64,000 nucleotides of DNA from Malachius bipustulatus (GCA_910589415.1 CAJUUM010000005.1:16282-80281), one strand, 5' to 3'; counted from the stretch's first letter, positions 23,575-35,132 are shown. Translations and numbers: made by a program. Notes: generated by a model not told the origin, from the letters alone.

Positions 23575-25621
23575 GGATTGCAAGAAAGTAATAAAAATGA
23601 ACGGAGATCGCGACGCTAGCGGCCATTGGTGGGCCGCTAACGGTCATTGGTGGGCCGCTAACGCAGCCCAAGTGCGTGTCGCTAGCGCAGTTGGCGTGTG
23701 GATTCCAGGATTGCATGAAAGTAATAAAAATGAACGCTAGCGGCCATTTGTGTGCCCCTAGCGGCCATTTGTGTGCCGCTAACGGTCATTGGTGGCCCGC
23801 TAACGCAGCCCAAGTGCGTGTCGCTAGCGCAGTTGGCGTGTGGATTCCAGGATTGCATAAAAGTAATAAAAATGTACGCTAGCGGCCATTGGTGGGTCGC
23901 TAACTGTCATTGGTGGGCCGCTAACGCAGCCCAAGTGCGTGTCGCTAGCGCAGTTGGCGTGTGGATTCCAGGATTGCATAAAAGTAATAAAAATGTACGC
24001 TAGCGGCCATTGGTGGAACGCTAACTGTCATTGGTGGGCCGCTATCGCAGCCCAAGTGCGTGTCGCTAGCGTAGTTGGCGTGTGGATTCCAGGATTGCAT
24101 AAAAGTGATAAGAATGAACGGAGTTCGCGACGCTAGCGGCCAGTGGTGGGCCGCTAACGGTCATTGGTGTGCCGCTAATGAAAAATGAACGCCATTGGTG
24201 GGCTGCTAACAAAAAATGGCGCACTTTTGTTGCCCGCTAACGAAAAATGAAAGCTAGTGGCCATTGGTGGGCCGCTAACGGTCAGTGGTGGCCCGCTAAC
24301 GCAACCCAAGTGCGTGTCGCTAGCGCAGTTGGCGTGTGGATTCCAGGATTGCATGAAAGTAATAAAAATGAACGCTAGCGGCCATTTGTGTGCCCCTAGC
24401 GGCCATTTGTGGGCCGCTAACGGTCATTGGTAGCCCGCTAACGCAGACCAACTGCGTGTCGCTAGCGCATTTGGCGTGTGGATTCCAGGATTGCATAAAA
24501 GTAATAAAAATGTACGCTAGCGGCCATTGGTGGGTCGCTAACTGTCATTGGTGGGCCGCTAACGCAGCCCAAGTGCGTGTCGCTAGCGTAGTTGGCGTGT
24601 GGATTCCAGGATTGCATAAAAGTAATAAGAATGAATGGAGATCGCGACGCTAACGGCCATTGGTGGGTCGCTAACGGTCATTGGTGGGCCGCTAACGAAA
24701 AATGAACGCCATTGGTGGGCCGCTAACGAAAAATGACCCACTTTGGCTGCCCTCTAATGAAAAATGAACGCTAGCGGCCATTGGTGGGCCGCTAACGGTC
24801 ATTGGTGGGCCGCTAACGCAGCAAAGTGAGTATCGCTAGCGCAGTTGGCGTGTGGATTCCAGGATTGCAAGAAAGTAATAAAAATCAACGGAGGTCGCGA
24901 CGCTAGCGGCCATTGGTGGGCCGCTAACGGTCAATGGTGGGCCGCTAACGCAGCCCAAGTGCGTGTCGCTAGCGCAGTGGGCGTGTGGATTCAAGGATTG
25001 CATGAAAGTAATAAAAATGAACGGAGATCGCGACGCTAGCGGCCATTGGTGGGCCGCTAACGGTCATTGGTGGGCCGCTAACGCAGCCCAAGTGCGTGTC
25101 GCTAGTGCAGTTGGCGTGTGGATTCCAGGATTGCATGAAAGTAATAAAAATTAACGCTAGCGGTCATTGGTAAGCCGCTAACGAAAAATGAACGCAATTG
25201 GTGGGCCGCTAACGAAAAATGACGCACTTTGGCTGCTCGCTTACGAAAAAAGAACGCTAGCGGCCATTGGTGGGCCGCTAAAGGTCATTGGTGGGCCGCT
25301 AACGCAGCAAAGTGAGTGTCGCTAGCGCAGTTAGCGTGTGGATTCCAGGATTGCATAAAAGTAATAAATATGAACGGAGATCGCGACGCTAGCGGCCATT
25401 GGTGGGCCGCTAACGGTCATTGGTGGTTCGCTAACGCAGCCCAAGTGCGTGTCGCTAGCGCAGTTGGCGTGTGGATTCCAGGATTGCATAAAAGTAATAA
25501 GAATGAACGCTAGCAGCCATTTGTGAGCCGTTAGCGGCCATTTGTGAGCCGCTAGCGGCCATTTATGAGCCGCTAACGCAGAAAAGTGAGTGTCGCTAGC
25601 GTAGTTGGCGTGTGGATTCTA
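23575..25621 (+). repeat. Satellite A higher-order repeat, 2047-bp period, copy 1
   Basis: Positions 23676 and 23752 recur at 25723 and 25799 (offset 2047). Positions 24390, 24845, 24963 and 25316 recur at 26438, 26893, 27011 and 27364 (offset 2048). The one-base change is explained by an extra G in CATTGGGTGGGCC near 26079 in copy 2. The last roughly 115 bp of this copy do not match the downstream copy. Confidence 0.85.
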
Positions 25622-27554
25622 GGATTGCAAGAAAGTAATAAAAATGAACGGAGATCGCGACGCTAGCGGCCATTGGTGGGCCGCTAACGGTCATTGGTGG
25701 GCCGCTAACGCAGCCCAAGTGCGTGTCGCTAGCGCAGTTGGCGTGTGGATTCCAGGATTGCATGAAAGTAATAAAAATGAACGCTAGCGGCCATTTGTGT
25801 GCCCCTAGCGGCCATTTGTGGGCCGCTAACGGTCATTGGTGGCCCGCTAACGCAGCCCAAGTGCGTGTCGCTAGCGCAGTTGGCGTGTGGATTCCAGGAT
25901 TGCATAAAAGTAATAAAAATGTACGCTAGCGGCCATTGGTGGGTCGCTAACTGTCATTGGTGGGCCGCTAACGCAGCCCAAGTGCGTGTCGCTAGCGCAG
26001 TTGGCGTGTGGATTCCAGGATTGCATAAAAGTAATAAAAATGTACGCTAGCGGCCATTGGTGGAACGCTAACTGTCATTGGGTGGGCCGCTATCGCAGCC
26101 CAAGTGCGTGTCGCTAGCGTAGTTGGCGTGTGGATTCCAGGATTGCATAAAAGTGATAAGAATGAACGGAGTTCGCGACGCTAGCGGCCAGTGGTGGGCC
26201 GCTAACGGTCATTGGTGTGCCGCTAATGAAAAATGAACGCCATTGGTGGGCTGCTAACAAAAAATGGCGCACTTTTGTTGCCCGCTAACGAAAAATGAAA
26301 GCTAGTGGCCATTGGTGGGCCGCTAACGGTCAGTGGTGGCCCGCTAACGCAACCCAAGTGCGTGTCGCTAGCGCAGTTGGCGTGTGGATTCCAGGATTGC
26401 ATGAAAGTAATAAAAATGAACGCTAGCGGCCATTTGTGTGCCCCTAGCGGCCATTTGTGGGCCGCTAACGGTCATTGGTAGCCCGCTAACGCAGCCCAAC
26501 TGCGTGTCGCTAGCGCAGTTGGCGTGTGGATTCCAGGATTGCATAAAAGTAATAAAAATGTACGCTAGCGGCCATTGGTGGGTCGCTAACTGTCATTGGT
26601 GGGCCGCTAACGCAGCCCAAGTGCGTGTCGCTAGCGTAGTTGGCGTGTGGATTCCAGGATTGCATAAAAGTAATAAGAATGAATGGAGATCGCGACGCTA
26701 ACGGCCATTGGTGGGTCGCTAACGGTCATTGGTCGGCCGCTAACGAAAAATGAACGCCATTGGTGGGCCGCTAACGAAAAATGACCCACTTTGGCTGCCC
26801 TCTAATGAAAAATGAACGCTAGCGGCCATTGGTGGGCCGCTAACGGTCATTGGTGGGCCGCTAACGCAGCAAAGTGAGTATCGCTAGCGCAGTTGGCGTG
26901 TGGATTCCAGGATTGCAAGAAAGTAATAAAAATCAACGGAGGTCGCGACGCTAGCGGCCATTGGTGGGCCGCTAACGGTCAATGGTGGGCCGCTAACGCA
27001 GCCCAAGTGCGTGTCGCTAGCGCAGTTGGCGTGTGGATTCAAGGATTGCATGAAAGTAATAAAAATAAACGGAGATCGCGACGCTAGCGGCCATTGGTGG
27101 GCCGCTAACGGTCATTGGTGGGCCGCTAACGCAGCCCAAGTGCGTGTCGCTAGTGCAGTTGGCGTGTGGATTCCAGGATTGCATGAAAGTAATAAAAATT
27201 AACGCTAGCGGCCATTGGTAAGCCGCTAACGAAAAATGAACGCAATTGGTGGGCCGCTAACGAAAAATGACGCACTTTGGCTGCTCGCTTACGAAAAAAG
27301 AACGCTAGCGGCCATTGGTGGGCCGCTAAAGGTCATTGGTGGGCCGCTAACGCAGCAAAGTGAGTGTCGCTAGCGCAGTTGGCGTGTGGATTCCAGGATT
27401 GCATAAAAGTAATAAATATGAACGGAGATCGCGACGCTAGCGGCCATTGGTGGGCCGCTAACGGTCATTGGTGGTTCGCTAACGCAGCCCAAGTGCGTGT
27501 CGCTAGCGCAGTTGGCGTGTGGATTCCAGGATTGCATAAAAGTAATAAGAATGA
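25622..27554 (+). repeat. Satellite A higher-order repeat, 2047-bp period, copy 2
   Basis: This is the second copy of the 2047/2048-bp block. It shares rare variants with copy 1, such as GGTCAATGGTGGG near 24932 and 26980 and CGAAAAAAGAACG near 25245 and 27293. Private differences are few, for example GGTCGGCCGC near 26731. The high similarity points to recent amplification. Confidence 0.85.
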
Positions 27555-29940
27555 ATGGAGATCGCGACGCTAGCGGCCATTGGTGGACCGCTAACGGTCA
27601 TTGGTGGGCCGCTAACGCAGCCCAAGTGCGTGTCGCTAGTGCAGTTGGCGTGTGGATTCCAGGATTGCATGAAAGTAATAAAAATTAACGCTAGCGGCCA
27701 TTGGTAAGCCGCTAACGAAAAATGAACGCAATTGGTGGGCCGCTAACGAAAAATGACGCACTTTGGCTGCTCGCTTACGAAAAATGAACGCTAGCGGCCA
27801 TTGGTGGGCCGCTAAAGGTCATTGGTGGGCCGCTAACGCAGCAAAGTGAGTGTCGCTAGCGTAGTTGGCGTGTGGATTCCAGGATTGCATAAAAGTTATA
27901 AGAATGAACGGAGTTCGCGACGCTAGCGGCCAGTGGTGGGCCGCTAACGGTCATTGGTGGGCCGCTAACGAAAAATGAACGCCATTGGTGGGCCGCTAAC
28001 GAAAAATGGCGCACTTTTGCTGCCCGCTAACGAAAAATGAATGCTAGTGGCAATTGGTGGGCCGCTAACGGTCATTGGTGGTTCGCTAACGCAGCTCAAG
28101 TGCGTGTCGCTAGCGCAGTTGGCGTGTGGATTACAGGGTTGCATAAAAGTAATAAAAATGAACGGAGATCGCGACGCTAGCGGCCATTGGTGGGCCGCTT
28201 ACGGTCATTGGTGGGCCGCTAACGCAGCCCAAGTGCGTGTCGCTAGCGCAGTTGGCGTGTGGATTTCAGGATTGCATGAAAGTAATAAAAATGAACGCTA
28301 GCGGCCATTTGTGTGCCCCTAGCGGCCATTTGTGGGCCGCTAACGGTCATTGGTGGGCCGCTAACGCAGCCCAAGTGCGTGTTGCTAGCGCAGTTGGCGT
28401 GTGAATTCCAGGCTTGCCTAAAAGTAATAAAAATGTACGCTAGCGGCCATTGGTGGGACGCTAACTGTCATTGGTGGGCCGCTAACGCAGCCCAAGTGCG
28501 TGTCGCTAGCGTAGTTGGCGTGTGGATTCCAGGATTGCATAAAAGTGATGAGAATGAACGGAGTTCGCGACGCTAGCGGCCAGTGGTGGGCCGCTAACGG
28601 TCATTGGTGTGCCGCTAATGAAAAGTGAACGCCATTGGTGGGCTGCTAACAAAAAATGGCGCACTTTTGTTGCCCGCTAACGAAAAATGAAAGCTAGTGG
28701 CCATTGGTGGGCCGCTAACGGTCAGTGGTGGCCCGCTAACGCAACCCAAGTGCGTGTCGCTAGCGCAGTTGGCGTGTGGATTCCAGGATTGCATGAAAGT
28801 AATAAAAATGAACGCTAGCGGCCATTTGTGTGCCCCTAGCGGCCATTTGTGGGCCGCTAACGGTCATTGGTGGCCCGCTAACGCAGCCCAAGTGCGTGTC
28901 GCTAGCGCAGTTGGCGTGTGGATTCCAGGATTGCATAAAAGTAATAAAAATGTACGCTAGCGGCCATTGGTGGGCCGCTATTTGTCATTGGTGGGCCGCT
29001 AACGCAGCCCAAGTGCGAGTCGCTAGCGTAGTTGGCGTGTGGATTCCAGGATTGCATAAAAGTAATAAGAATGAATGGAGATCGCGACGCTAGCGGCCAT
29101 TGGTGGGCCGCTAACGGTCATTGGTGGGCCGCTAACGAAAAATGAACGCCATTGGTGGGCCGCTAACGAAAAATGACCCACTTTGGCTGCCCTCTAATGA
29201 AAAATGAACGCTAGTGGCCATTGGTGGGCCGCTAACGGTCATTGGTGGGCCGCTAACGCAGCAAAGTGAGTATCGCTAGCGCAGTTGGCGTGTGGATTCC
29301 AGGATTGCAAGAAAGTAATAAAAATGAAAGGAGATCGCGACGCTAGCGGCCATTGGTGAGCCGCTAACGGTCATTGGTGGGCCGTTAATGAAAAATGAAC
29401 GCCATTGGTGGGCTGCTAACGGAAAATGGCGCACTTTTGCTGCCCGCTAACGAAAAATGAAAGCTAGTGGTCATTGGTGGGCCGCTAACGGTCATTGGTG
29501 TGCCGCTAACGCAGCCCAAGTGCGTGTCGAAAGCGCAGTTGGCGTGTGGATTCCAGGATTGCATAAAAGTAATAAAAATGAACGGAGATCGCGACGCTAG
29601 CGGCCATTGGTGGGCCGCTAACGGTCATTGGTGGTTCGCTAACGCAGCCCAGGTGCGTGTCGCTAGCGCAGTTGGCGTGTGGATTCCAGGATTGCATAAA
29701 AGTAATAAAAATGAACGCTAGCGGCCATTGGTGTGCCGCTAACGGTCATTGGTGGGCCGCTAACGCAGCCCAAGTGCGTGTTGCTAGCGTAGTTGGCGTG
29801 TGGATTCCAGGATTGCATAAAAGTAATAAAAATGAACGCTAGCGGCCATTGGTGGGCCGCTAACGGTCATTGGTGAGCCGCTAACGCAGCCCAAGTGCGT
29901 GTCGCTAGCGCAGTTGGCGTGTGGACTACAGGATTGCATA
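27555..29940 (+). repeat. Satellite A segment, mixed monomers
   Basis: The segment holds standard monomers and linker units. Parts resemble 16107-16642 and 32469-32862, and 28697-28960 resembles 32983-33246 at offset 4286. A private change, GCCGCTATTTGTCATTGG near 28976, replaces GCTAACTGTC. No gene is visible. Confidence 0.6.
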
Positions 29941-31256
29941 AAAGTAATAAAAATGAACGGAGATCGCGACGCTAGCGGCCATTGATGGGCCGCTAACGGT
30001 CATTGGTGGTTCGCTAACGCAGCCTAAGTGCGTGTCGCTAGCGCAGTTGGCGTGTGGATTCCAGGATTGCATGAAGGTAAGTAAAATGAACGCTAGCGGC
30101 CATTGGTGGGCCGCTAACGGTCATTGGTGGGCCGCTAACGCAGCCCAAGTGCGTGTCGCTAGCGCAGATGGCGTGTGGATTCCAGGATTGCATAAAAGTA
30201 ATAAAAATGTACGCTAGCGGCCATTGGTGGGCCGCTAACTGTCATTGGTGGGCCGCTAACGCAGCCCAAGTGCGTGTCGCAAGCGTAGTTGGCGTGTGGA
30301 TTCCAGGATTGCATAAAAGTAATAAGAATGAATGGAGATCGCGACGCTAGCGGCCATTGGTGGGCCGCTAACGGTCATTGGTGGGCCGCTAACGCAGCCC
30401 AAGTGCGTGTCGCTAGTGCAGTTGGCGTGTGGATTCCAGGATTGCATGAAAGTAATAAAAATTAACGCTAGCGGCCATTGGTAAGCCGCTAACGAAAAAT
30501 GAACGCAATTGGTGGGCCGCTAACGAAAAATGACGCACTTTGGCTGCTCGCTAACGAAAAATGAACGCTAGCGGCCATTGGTGGGCCGCTACAGGTCATT
30601 GGTGGGCCGCTAACGCAGCAAAGTGGGTGTCGCTAGCGCAGTTGGCGTGTGGATTCCAGGATTGCATAAAAGTAATAAAAATGAACGGAGATCGCGACGC
30701 TAGCGGCCATTGGTGGGCAGCTAACGCAGCCCGAGTGCGTGTCGCTAGCGCAGTTGGCGTGTGGATTCCAGGATTGCATCAAAGTAATAAAAATGAACGG
30801 AGATCGCGACGCTAGCGGCCATTGGTGGGCCGCTAACGGTCATTTGTGGTTCGCTAACGCAGCCCAAGTGCGTGTCGCTAGCGCAGTTGGCGTGTAGATT
30901 CCAGGATTGCATAAAAGTAATAAAAATGAACGCTAGCGGCCATTAGTTGGCCGCTAACGGTCATCGGTGGGCCGCTAACGCAGCCCAAGTGCGTGTCGCT
31001 AGCGTAGTTGGCGTGTGGATTCCAGGATTGCATAAAAATTATAAGAATGAACGGAGTTCGCGACGCTAGCGGCCAGTGGTGGGCCGCTAACGGTCATTGG
31101 TGGGCCGCTAACGAAAAATGGCGCACTTTTGCTGCCCGCTAACGAAAAATGAATGCTAGCGGCGATTGGTGGGCCGCTAACGGTCATTGGTGGGCCGCTA
31201 ACGCAGCAAAGTGAGTATCGCTAGCGCAGTTGGCGTGTGGATTCCAGGATTGCAAG
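29941..31256 (+). repeat. Satellite A 1316-bp tandem duplication, copy 1
   Basis: Positions 30032, 30153, 30256 and 30999 recur at 31348, 31469, 31572 and 32315, all at offset 1316. Copy 1 and copy 2 abut directly. They share unusual variants such as GAAGGTAAGTAAAATG near 30073 and 31389, GGCCGCTACAGG near 30586 and 31902, and CCATTAGTTGGCC near 30942. Confidence 0.9.
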
Positions 31257-32474
31257 AAAGTAATAAAAATGAACGGAGATCGCGACGCTAGCGGCCATTG
31301 ATGGGCCGCTAACGGTCATTGGTGGTTCGCTAACGCAGCCTAAGTGCGTGTCGCTAGCGCAGTTGGCGTGTGGATTCCAGGATTGCATGAAGGTAAGTAA
31401 AATGAACGCTAGCGGCCATTGGTGGGCCGCTAACGGTCATTGGTGGGCCGCTAACGCAGCCCAAGTGCGTGTCGCTAGCGCAGATGGCGTGTGGATTCCA
31501 GGATTGCATAAAAGTAATAAAAATGTACGCTAGCGGCCATTGGTGGGCCGCTAACTGTCATTGGTGGGCCGCTAACGCAGCCCAAGTGCGTGTCGCAAGC
31601 GTAGTTGGCGTGTGGATTCCAGGATTGCATAAAAGTAATAAGAATGAATGGAGATCGCGACGCTAGCGGCCATTGGTGGGCCGCTAACGGTCATTGGTGG
31701 GCCGCTAACGCAGCCCAAGTGCGTGTCGCTAGTGCAGTTGGCGTGTGGATTCCAGGATTGCATGAAAGTAATAAAAATTAACGCTAGCGGCCATTGGTAA
31801 GCCGCTAACGAAAAATGAACGCAATTGGTGGGCCGCTAACGAAAAATGACGCACTTTGGCTGCTCGCTAACGAAAAATGAACGCTAGCGGCCATTGGTGG
31901 GCCGCTACAGGTCATTGGTGGGCCGCTAACGCAGCAAAGTGAGTGTCGCTAGCGCAGTTGGCGTGTGGATTCCAGGATTGCATAAAAGTAATAAAAATGA
32001 ACGGAGATCGCGACGCTAGCGGCCATTGGTGGGCAGCTAACGCAGCCCGAGTGCGTGTCGCTAGCGCAGTTGGCGTGTGGATTCCAGGATTGCATCAAAG
32101 TAATAAAAATGAACGGAGATCGCGACGCTAGCGGCCATTGGTGGGCCGCTAACGGTCATTTGTGGTTCGCTAACGCAGCCCAAGTGCGTGTCGCTAGCGC
32201 AGTTGGCGTGTAGATTCCAGGATTGCATAAAAGTAATAAAAATGAACGCTAGCGGCCATTAGTTGGCCGCTAACGGTCATCGGTGGGCCGCTAACGCAGC
32301 CCAAGTGCGTGTCGCTAGCGTAGTTGGCGTGTGGATTCCAGGATTGCATAAAAATTATAAGAATGAACGGAGTTCGCGACGCTAGCGGCCAGTGGTGGGC
32401 CGCTAACGGTCATTGGTGGGCCGCTAACGAAAAATGGCGCACTTTTGCTGCCCGCTAACGAAAAATGAATGCTA
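31257..32474 (+). repeat. Satellite A 1316-bp tandem duplication, copy 2
   Basis: This is the second copy of the 1316-bp unit. By eye it is nearly identical to copy 1; one difference is AAGTGAGTGTCG near 31938 where copy 1 has AAGTGGGTGTCG near 30622. The match ends where copy 1 reads GCTAGCGGCGATTGG and copy 2 reads GCTAGTGGCAATTGG. This is among the youngest-looking duplications in satellite A. Confidence 0.88.
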
Positions 32475-33936
32475 GTGGCAATTGGTGGGCCGCTAACGGT
32501 CATTGGTGGTTCGCTAACGCAGCCCAAGTGCGTGTCGCTAGCGCAGTTGGCGTGTGGATTACAGGATTGCATAAAAGTAATAAAAATGAACGGAGATCGC
32601 GACGCTAGCGGCCATTGGTGGGCCGCTTACGGTCATTGGTGGGCCGCTAACGCAGCCCAAGTGCGTGTCGCTAGGGCAGTTGGCGTGTGGATTTCAGGAT
32701 TGCATGAAAGTAATAAAAATGAACGCTAGCGGCCATTGGTGGGACGCTAACTGTCATTGGTGGGCCGCTAACGCAGCCCAAGTGCGTGTGGCTAGCGTAG
32801 TTGGCGTGTGGATTCCAGGATTGCATAAAAGTGATAAGAATGAACGGAGTTCGCGACGCTAGCGGCCAGTGGTGGGCCGCTAACGGTCATTGGTGTGCCG
32901 CTAATGAAAAGTGAACGCCATTGGTGGGCTGCTAATAAAAAATGGCGCACTTTTGTTGCCCGCTAACGAAAAATGAAAGGTAGTGGCCATTGGTGGGCCG
33001 CTAACGGTCAGTGGTGGCCCGCTAACGCAACCCAAGTGCGTGTCGCTAGCGCAGTTGGCGTGTGGATTCCAGGATTGCATGAAAGTAATAAAAATGAACG
33101 CTAGCGGCCATTTGTGTGCCCCTAGCGGCCATTTGTGGGCCGCTAACGGTCATTGGTGGCCCGCTAACGCAGCCCAAGTGCGGGTCGCTAGCGCAGTTGG
33201 CGTGTGGATTCCAGGATTGCATAAAAGTAATAAAAATGTACGCTAGCGGCCATTGGTGGGCCGCTAACGGTCATTGGTGGGCCGCTAACGAAAAATGAAC
33301 GCCATTGGTGGGCCGCTAACGAAAAATGACCCACTTTGGCTGCCCTCTAATGAAAAATGAACGCTAGCGGCGATTGGTGGGCCGCTAACGGTCATTGGTG
33401 GGCCGCTAACGCAGCAAAGTGAGTATCGCTAGCGCAGTTGGCGTGTGGATTCCAGGATTGCAAGAAAGTAATAAAAATGAACGGAGATCGCGACGCTAGC
33501 GGCCATTGGTGAGCCGCTAACGGTCATTGGTGGGCCGCTAACGAAAAATGAACGCCATTGGTGGGCTGCTAACGAAAAATGGCGCACTTTTGCTGCCCGC
33601 TAACGAAAAATGAAAGCTAGTGGCCATTGGTGGGCCGCTAACGGTCATTGGTGGGCCGCTAACGCAGCAAAGTGAGTATCGCTAGCGCAGTTGGCGTGTG
33701 GATTCCAGGATTGCAAGAAAGTAATAAAAATGAACGGAGATCGCGACGCTAGCGGCCATTTGTGAGCCGCTAGCGGCCATTTATGAGCCGCTAACGCAGA
33801 AAAGTGAGGGTCGCTAGCGTAGTTGGCGTGTGGATTCTAGGATTGCAAGAAAGTAATAAAAATGAACGGAGATCGCGACGCTAGCGGCCATTGGTGGGCC
33901 GCTAACGGTCATTGGTGGGCAGCTAACGCAGCCCGA
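32475..33936 (+). repeat. Right-hand end of satellite A
   Basis: The last monomers before the transition include ordinary and linker units plus one GCCATTTGTGAGCC-type unit near 33750. The array stops abruptly inside a monomer after GCAGCCCGA, a point within the 91-bp segment, and the T-rich spacer follows without a gap. No gradual decay of monomer similarity is obvious at this edge. Confidence 0.8.
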
Positions 33937-34221
33937 TTTTTTTTCGAAATTTCAAATTTTTTTTTCAAAATTTAAATTCTTTTTCAAAATTTCAAAATTT
34001 TTTTTCAAAATTTCAAATTTTTTCTCAAAATTTTAAATTTTTTTCAAAATTTCAAATTTTTTTTCGAAATTTCAAATTTTTTTTCAAAATTTTAAATTTT
34101 TTTTCAAAATTTCAATTTTTTTTTCAAAATTTCAAATTTTTTTTCGAAATTTCAAATTTTTTTTTCAAAATTTCAAATTTTTTTTCGAAATTTCAAATTT
34201 TTTTTCGAATTTTCAAATTTT
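33937..34221 (+). repeat. T-rich low-complexity spacer of ~20-bp units
   Basis: This is a 285-bp stretch made almost only of T, A and C, in which units such as TTTTTTTTCAAAATTTCAAA repeat about 14 times. Variants use CGAAATTTC in place of CAAAATTTC, and T runs vary in length. It joins satellite A at GCAGCCCGA to satellite B at its CCCCCCTTTGG box. It may have arisen by slippage from the A/T-rich segment of satellite B, whose reverse complement contains AATTTTTTCGAAA, but that origin is inference. No gene is present. Confidence 0.9.
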
Positions 34222-34530
34222 CCCCCCTTTGGAATATTTTTTTCAGTTAGGACGTCGGATTTGGATGAAATCCTCACCACTGATTTTGAGAACACTGAAC
34301 TTTGAGTCACGGCGAATCTGATACCAAGGTCCGTTTTTCGATTGGAGCCACCGTTTCGGTGATATGAATTTTTTAATGTCATTATTCAGGACCGTTGACC
34401 ATTTTTTTGGCTCGATTTGAAACATATCCCCGCTTTTGCGACCTCTAATACCATATATATTCCGAATCAGCGTTCCAAGTATTGTCAGAGGAAAGCATCA
34501 GCTCGGTTTCGAAAAAACTTTCCTTAAAAA
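34222..34530 (+). repeat. Edge monomer of satellite B with extra sequence
   Basis: The first satellite B unit next to the T-rich spacer differs from all others I read. Between CACCACTGAT and CACGGCGAATC it has TTTGAGAACACTGAACTTTGAGT-like sequence (about 34284-34310), where the normal unit has GCTCTGAGC. It is about 14 bp longer there. Edge monomers often escape homogenisation, so this may preserve an older form or be a private change. Confidence 0.75.
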
Positions 34531-35041
34531 ATTAAGAAGGGTCCCCCCCTTTGGAATATTTTTTTCAGTTAGGACGTCGGATTTGGATGAAATCCTCACC
34601 ACTGATGCTCTGAGCCACGGCGAATCTGATACCAAGGTCCGTTTTTCGATTGGAGCCACCGTTTCGGTGATATGAATTTTTTAATGTCATTATTCAGGAC
34701 CGTTGACCATTTTTTTGGCTCGATTTGAAACATATCCCGACTTTTGCGACCTCTAATACCATATATATTCCGAATCAGCGTTCCAAGTATTGTCAGAGGA
34801 AAGCATCAGCTCGCTTTCGAAAAAATTTTCCTTAAAAATTTAAGAAGGGTCCCCCCTTTGGAATATTTTTTTCAGTTAGGACGTCGGATTTGGATGAAAT
34901 CCTCACCACTGATGCTCTGAGCCACGGCGAATCTGATATCAAGGTCTGTTTTTCGATTAGAGCCACCGTTTCGGTGATATGAATTTTTTAATGTCATTAT
35001 TCAGGACCGTTGACCATTTTTTTGGCTCGATTTGAAACATA

Positions 35042-35058
35042 TCCCGGCTTTTGCGACC
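35042..35058 (-). other. CENP-B-box-like motif (8 of 9 core bases)
   Basis: On the minus strand the 17 bases read GGTCGCAAAAGCCGGGA. The mammalian CENP-B box core is TTCG, four free bases, A, two free bases, then CGGG. The motif matches at eight of the nine fixed positions; the first T is G. The same motif recurs in every monomer of the AAACATATCCCGG subtype, for example at 38575-38591 and 44039-44055. The other subtype (ATCCCCGC) matches only seven. Binding by any insect protein is unknown, and this is a motif resemblance only. Confidence 0.45.
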
Positions 35059-35132
35059 TCAAATACCATTTATATTCCGAATCAGCGTTCCAAGTATTGT
35101 CAGAGGAAAGCATCAGCTCGCTTTCGAAAAAA

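Larger units (their letters stand above)
1..33936 (+). repeat. Satellite A tandem array (133/121-bp monomers)
   Basis: This is one continuous head-to-tail array in a single orientation, cut by the left window edge; it holds very roughly 250 monomers. The commonest monomer starts at GCTAGCGGCCATTGGTGGG. It is two 21-bp sub-repeats followed by a 91-bp segment containing AGTGCGTGTCGCTAGCG, GTTGGCGTGTGGATT and AAAGTAATAAAAATGAACGG, for 133 bp in all. A 121-bp form lacks the 12-bp tail GGAGATCGCGAC. A third unit replaces the 91-bp segment with linkers carrying CGAAAAATG and GCGCACTTTTG. By count, 75 of 133 bases of a reference monomer are G or C. I see no gene in it: the open frames are translations of the repeat, and they shift by one base every monomer. 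I do not recognise this satellite as a named family. Confidence 0.97.

Noticed and set aside
1..33936. Dozens of open frames of 60-134 codons with similar proteins (MSLAQLACGFQDC-like, GHWWAANGHWW-like)
   Set aside because: They are translations of the satellite in different frames. The 133-bp and 121-bp units both equal one base more than a multiple of three, so the frame changes at each monomer. Similar-looking frames also occur on the opposite strand. No stable protein repeat could be selected.
1..33936. CRISPR array, because of direct repeats
   Set aside because: Repeats are contiguous with no unique spacers, the unit is far longer than CRISPR repeats, and the sequence appears eukaryotic.
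1..33936. CENP-B-box-like motif in satellite A
   Set aside because: Candidate sites such as GTTCGCGACGCTAGCGG fail at the central A and at the CGGG part, so fewer core bases match than in satellite B.
33937..34221. Poly-A tail of an inverted retrotransposon
   Set aside because: The T-rich tract is a regular 20-bp pattern with CAAAATTTC interruptions, is 285 bp long, and has no adjacent reverse transcriptase or element sequence and no target duplication.
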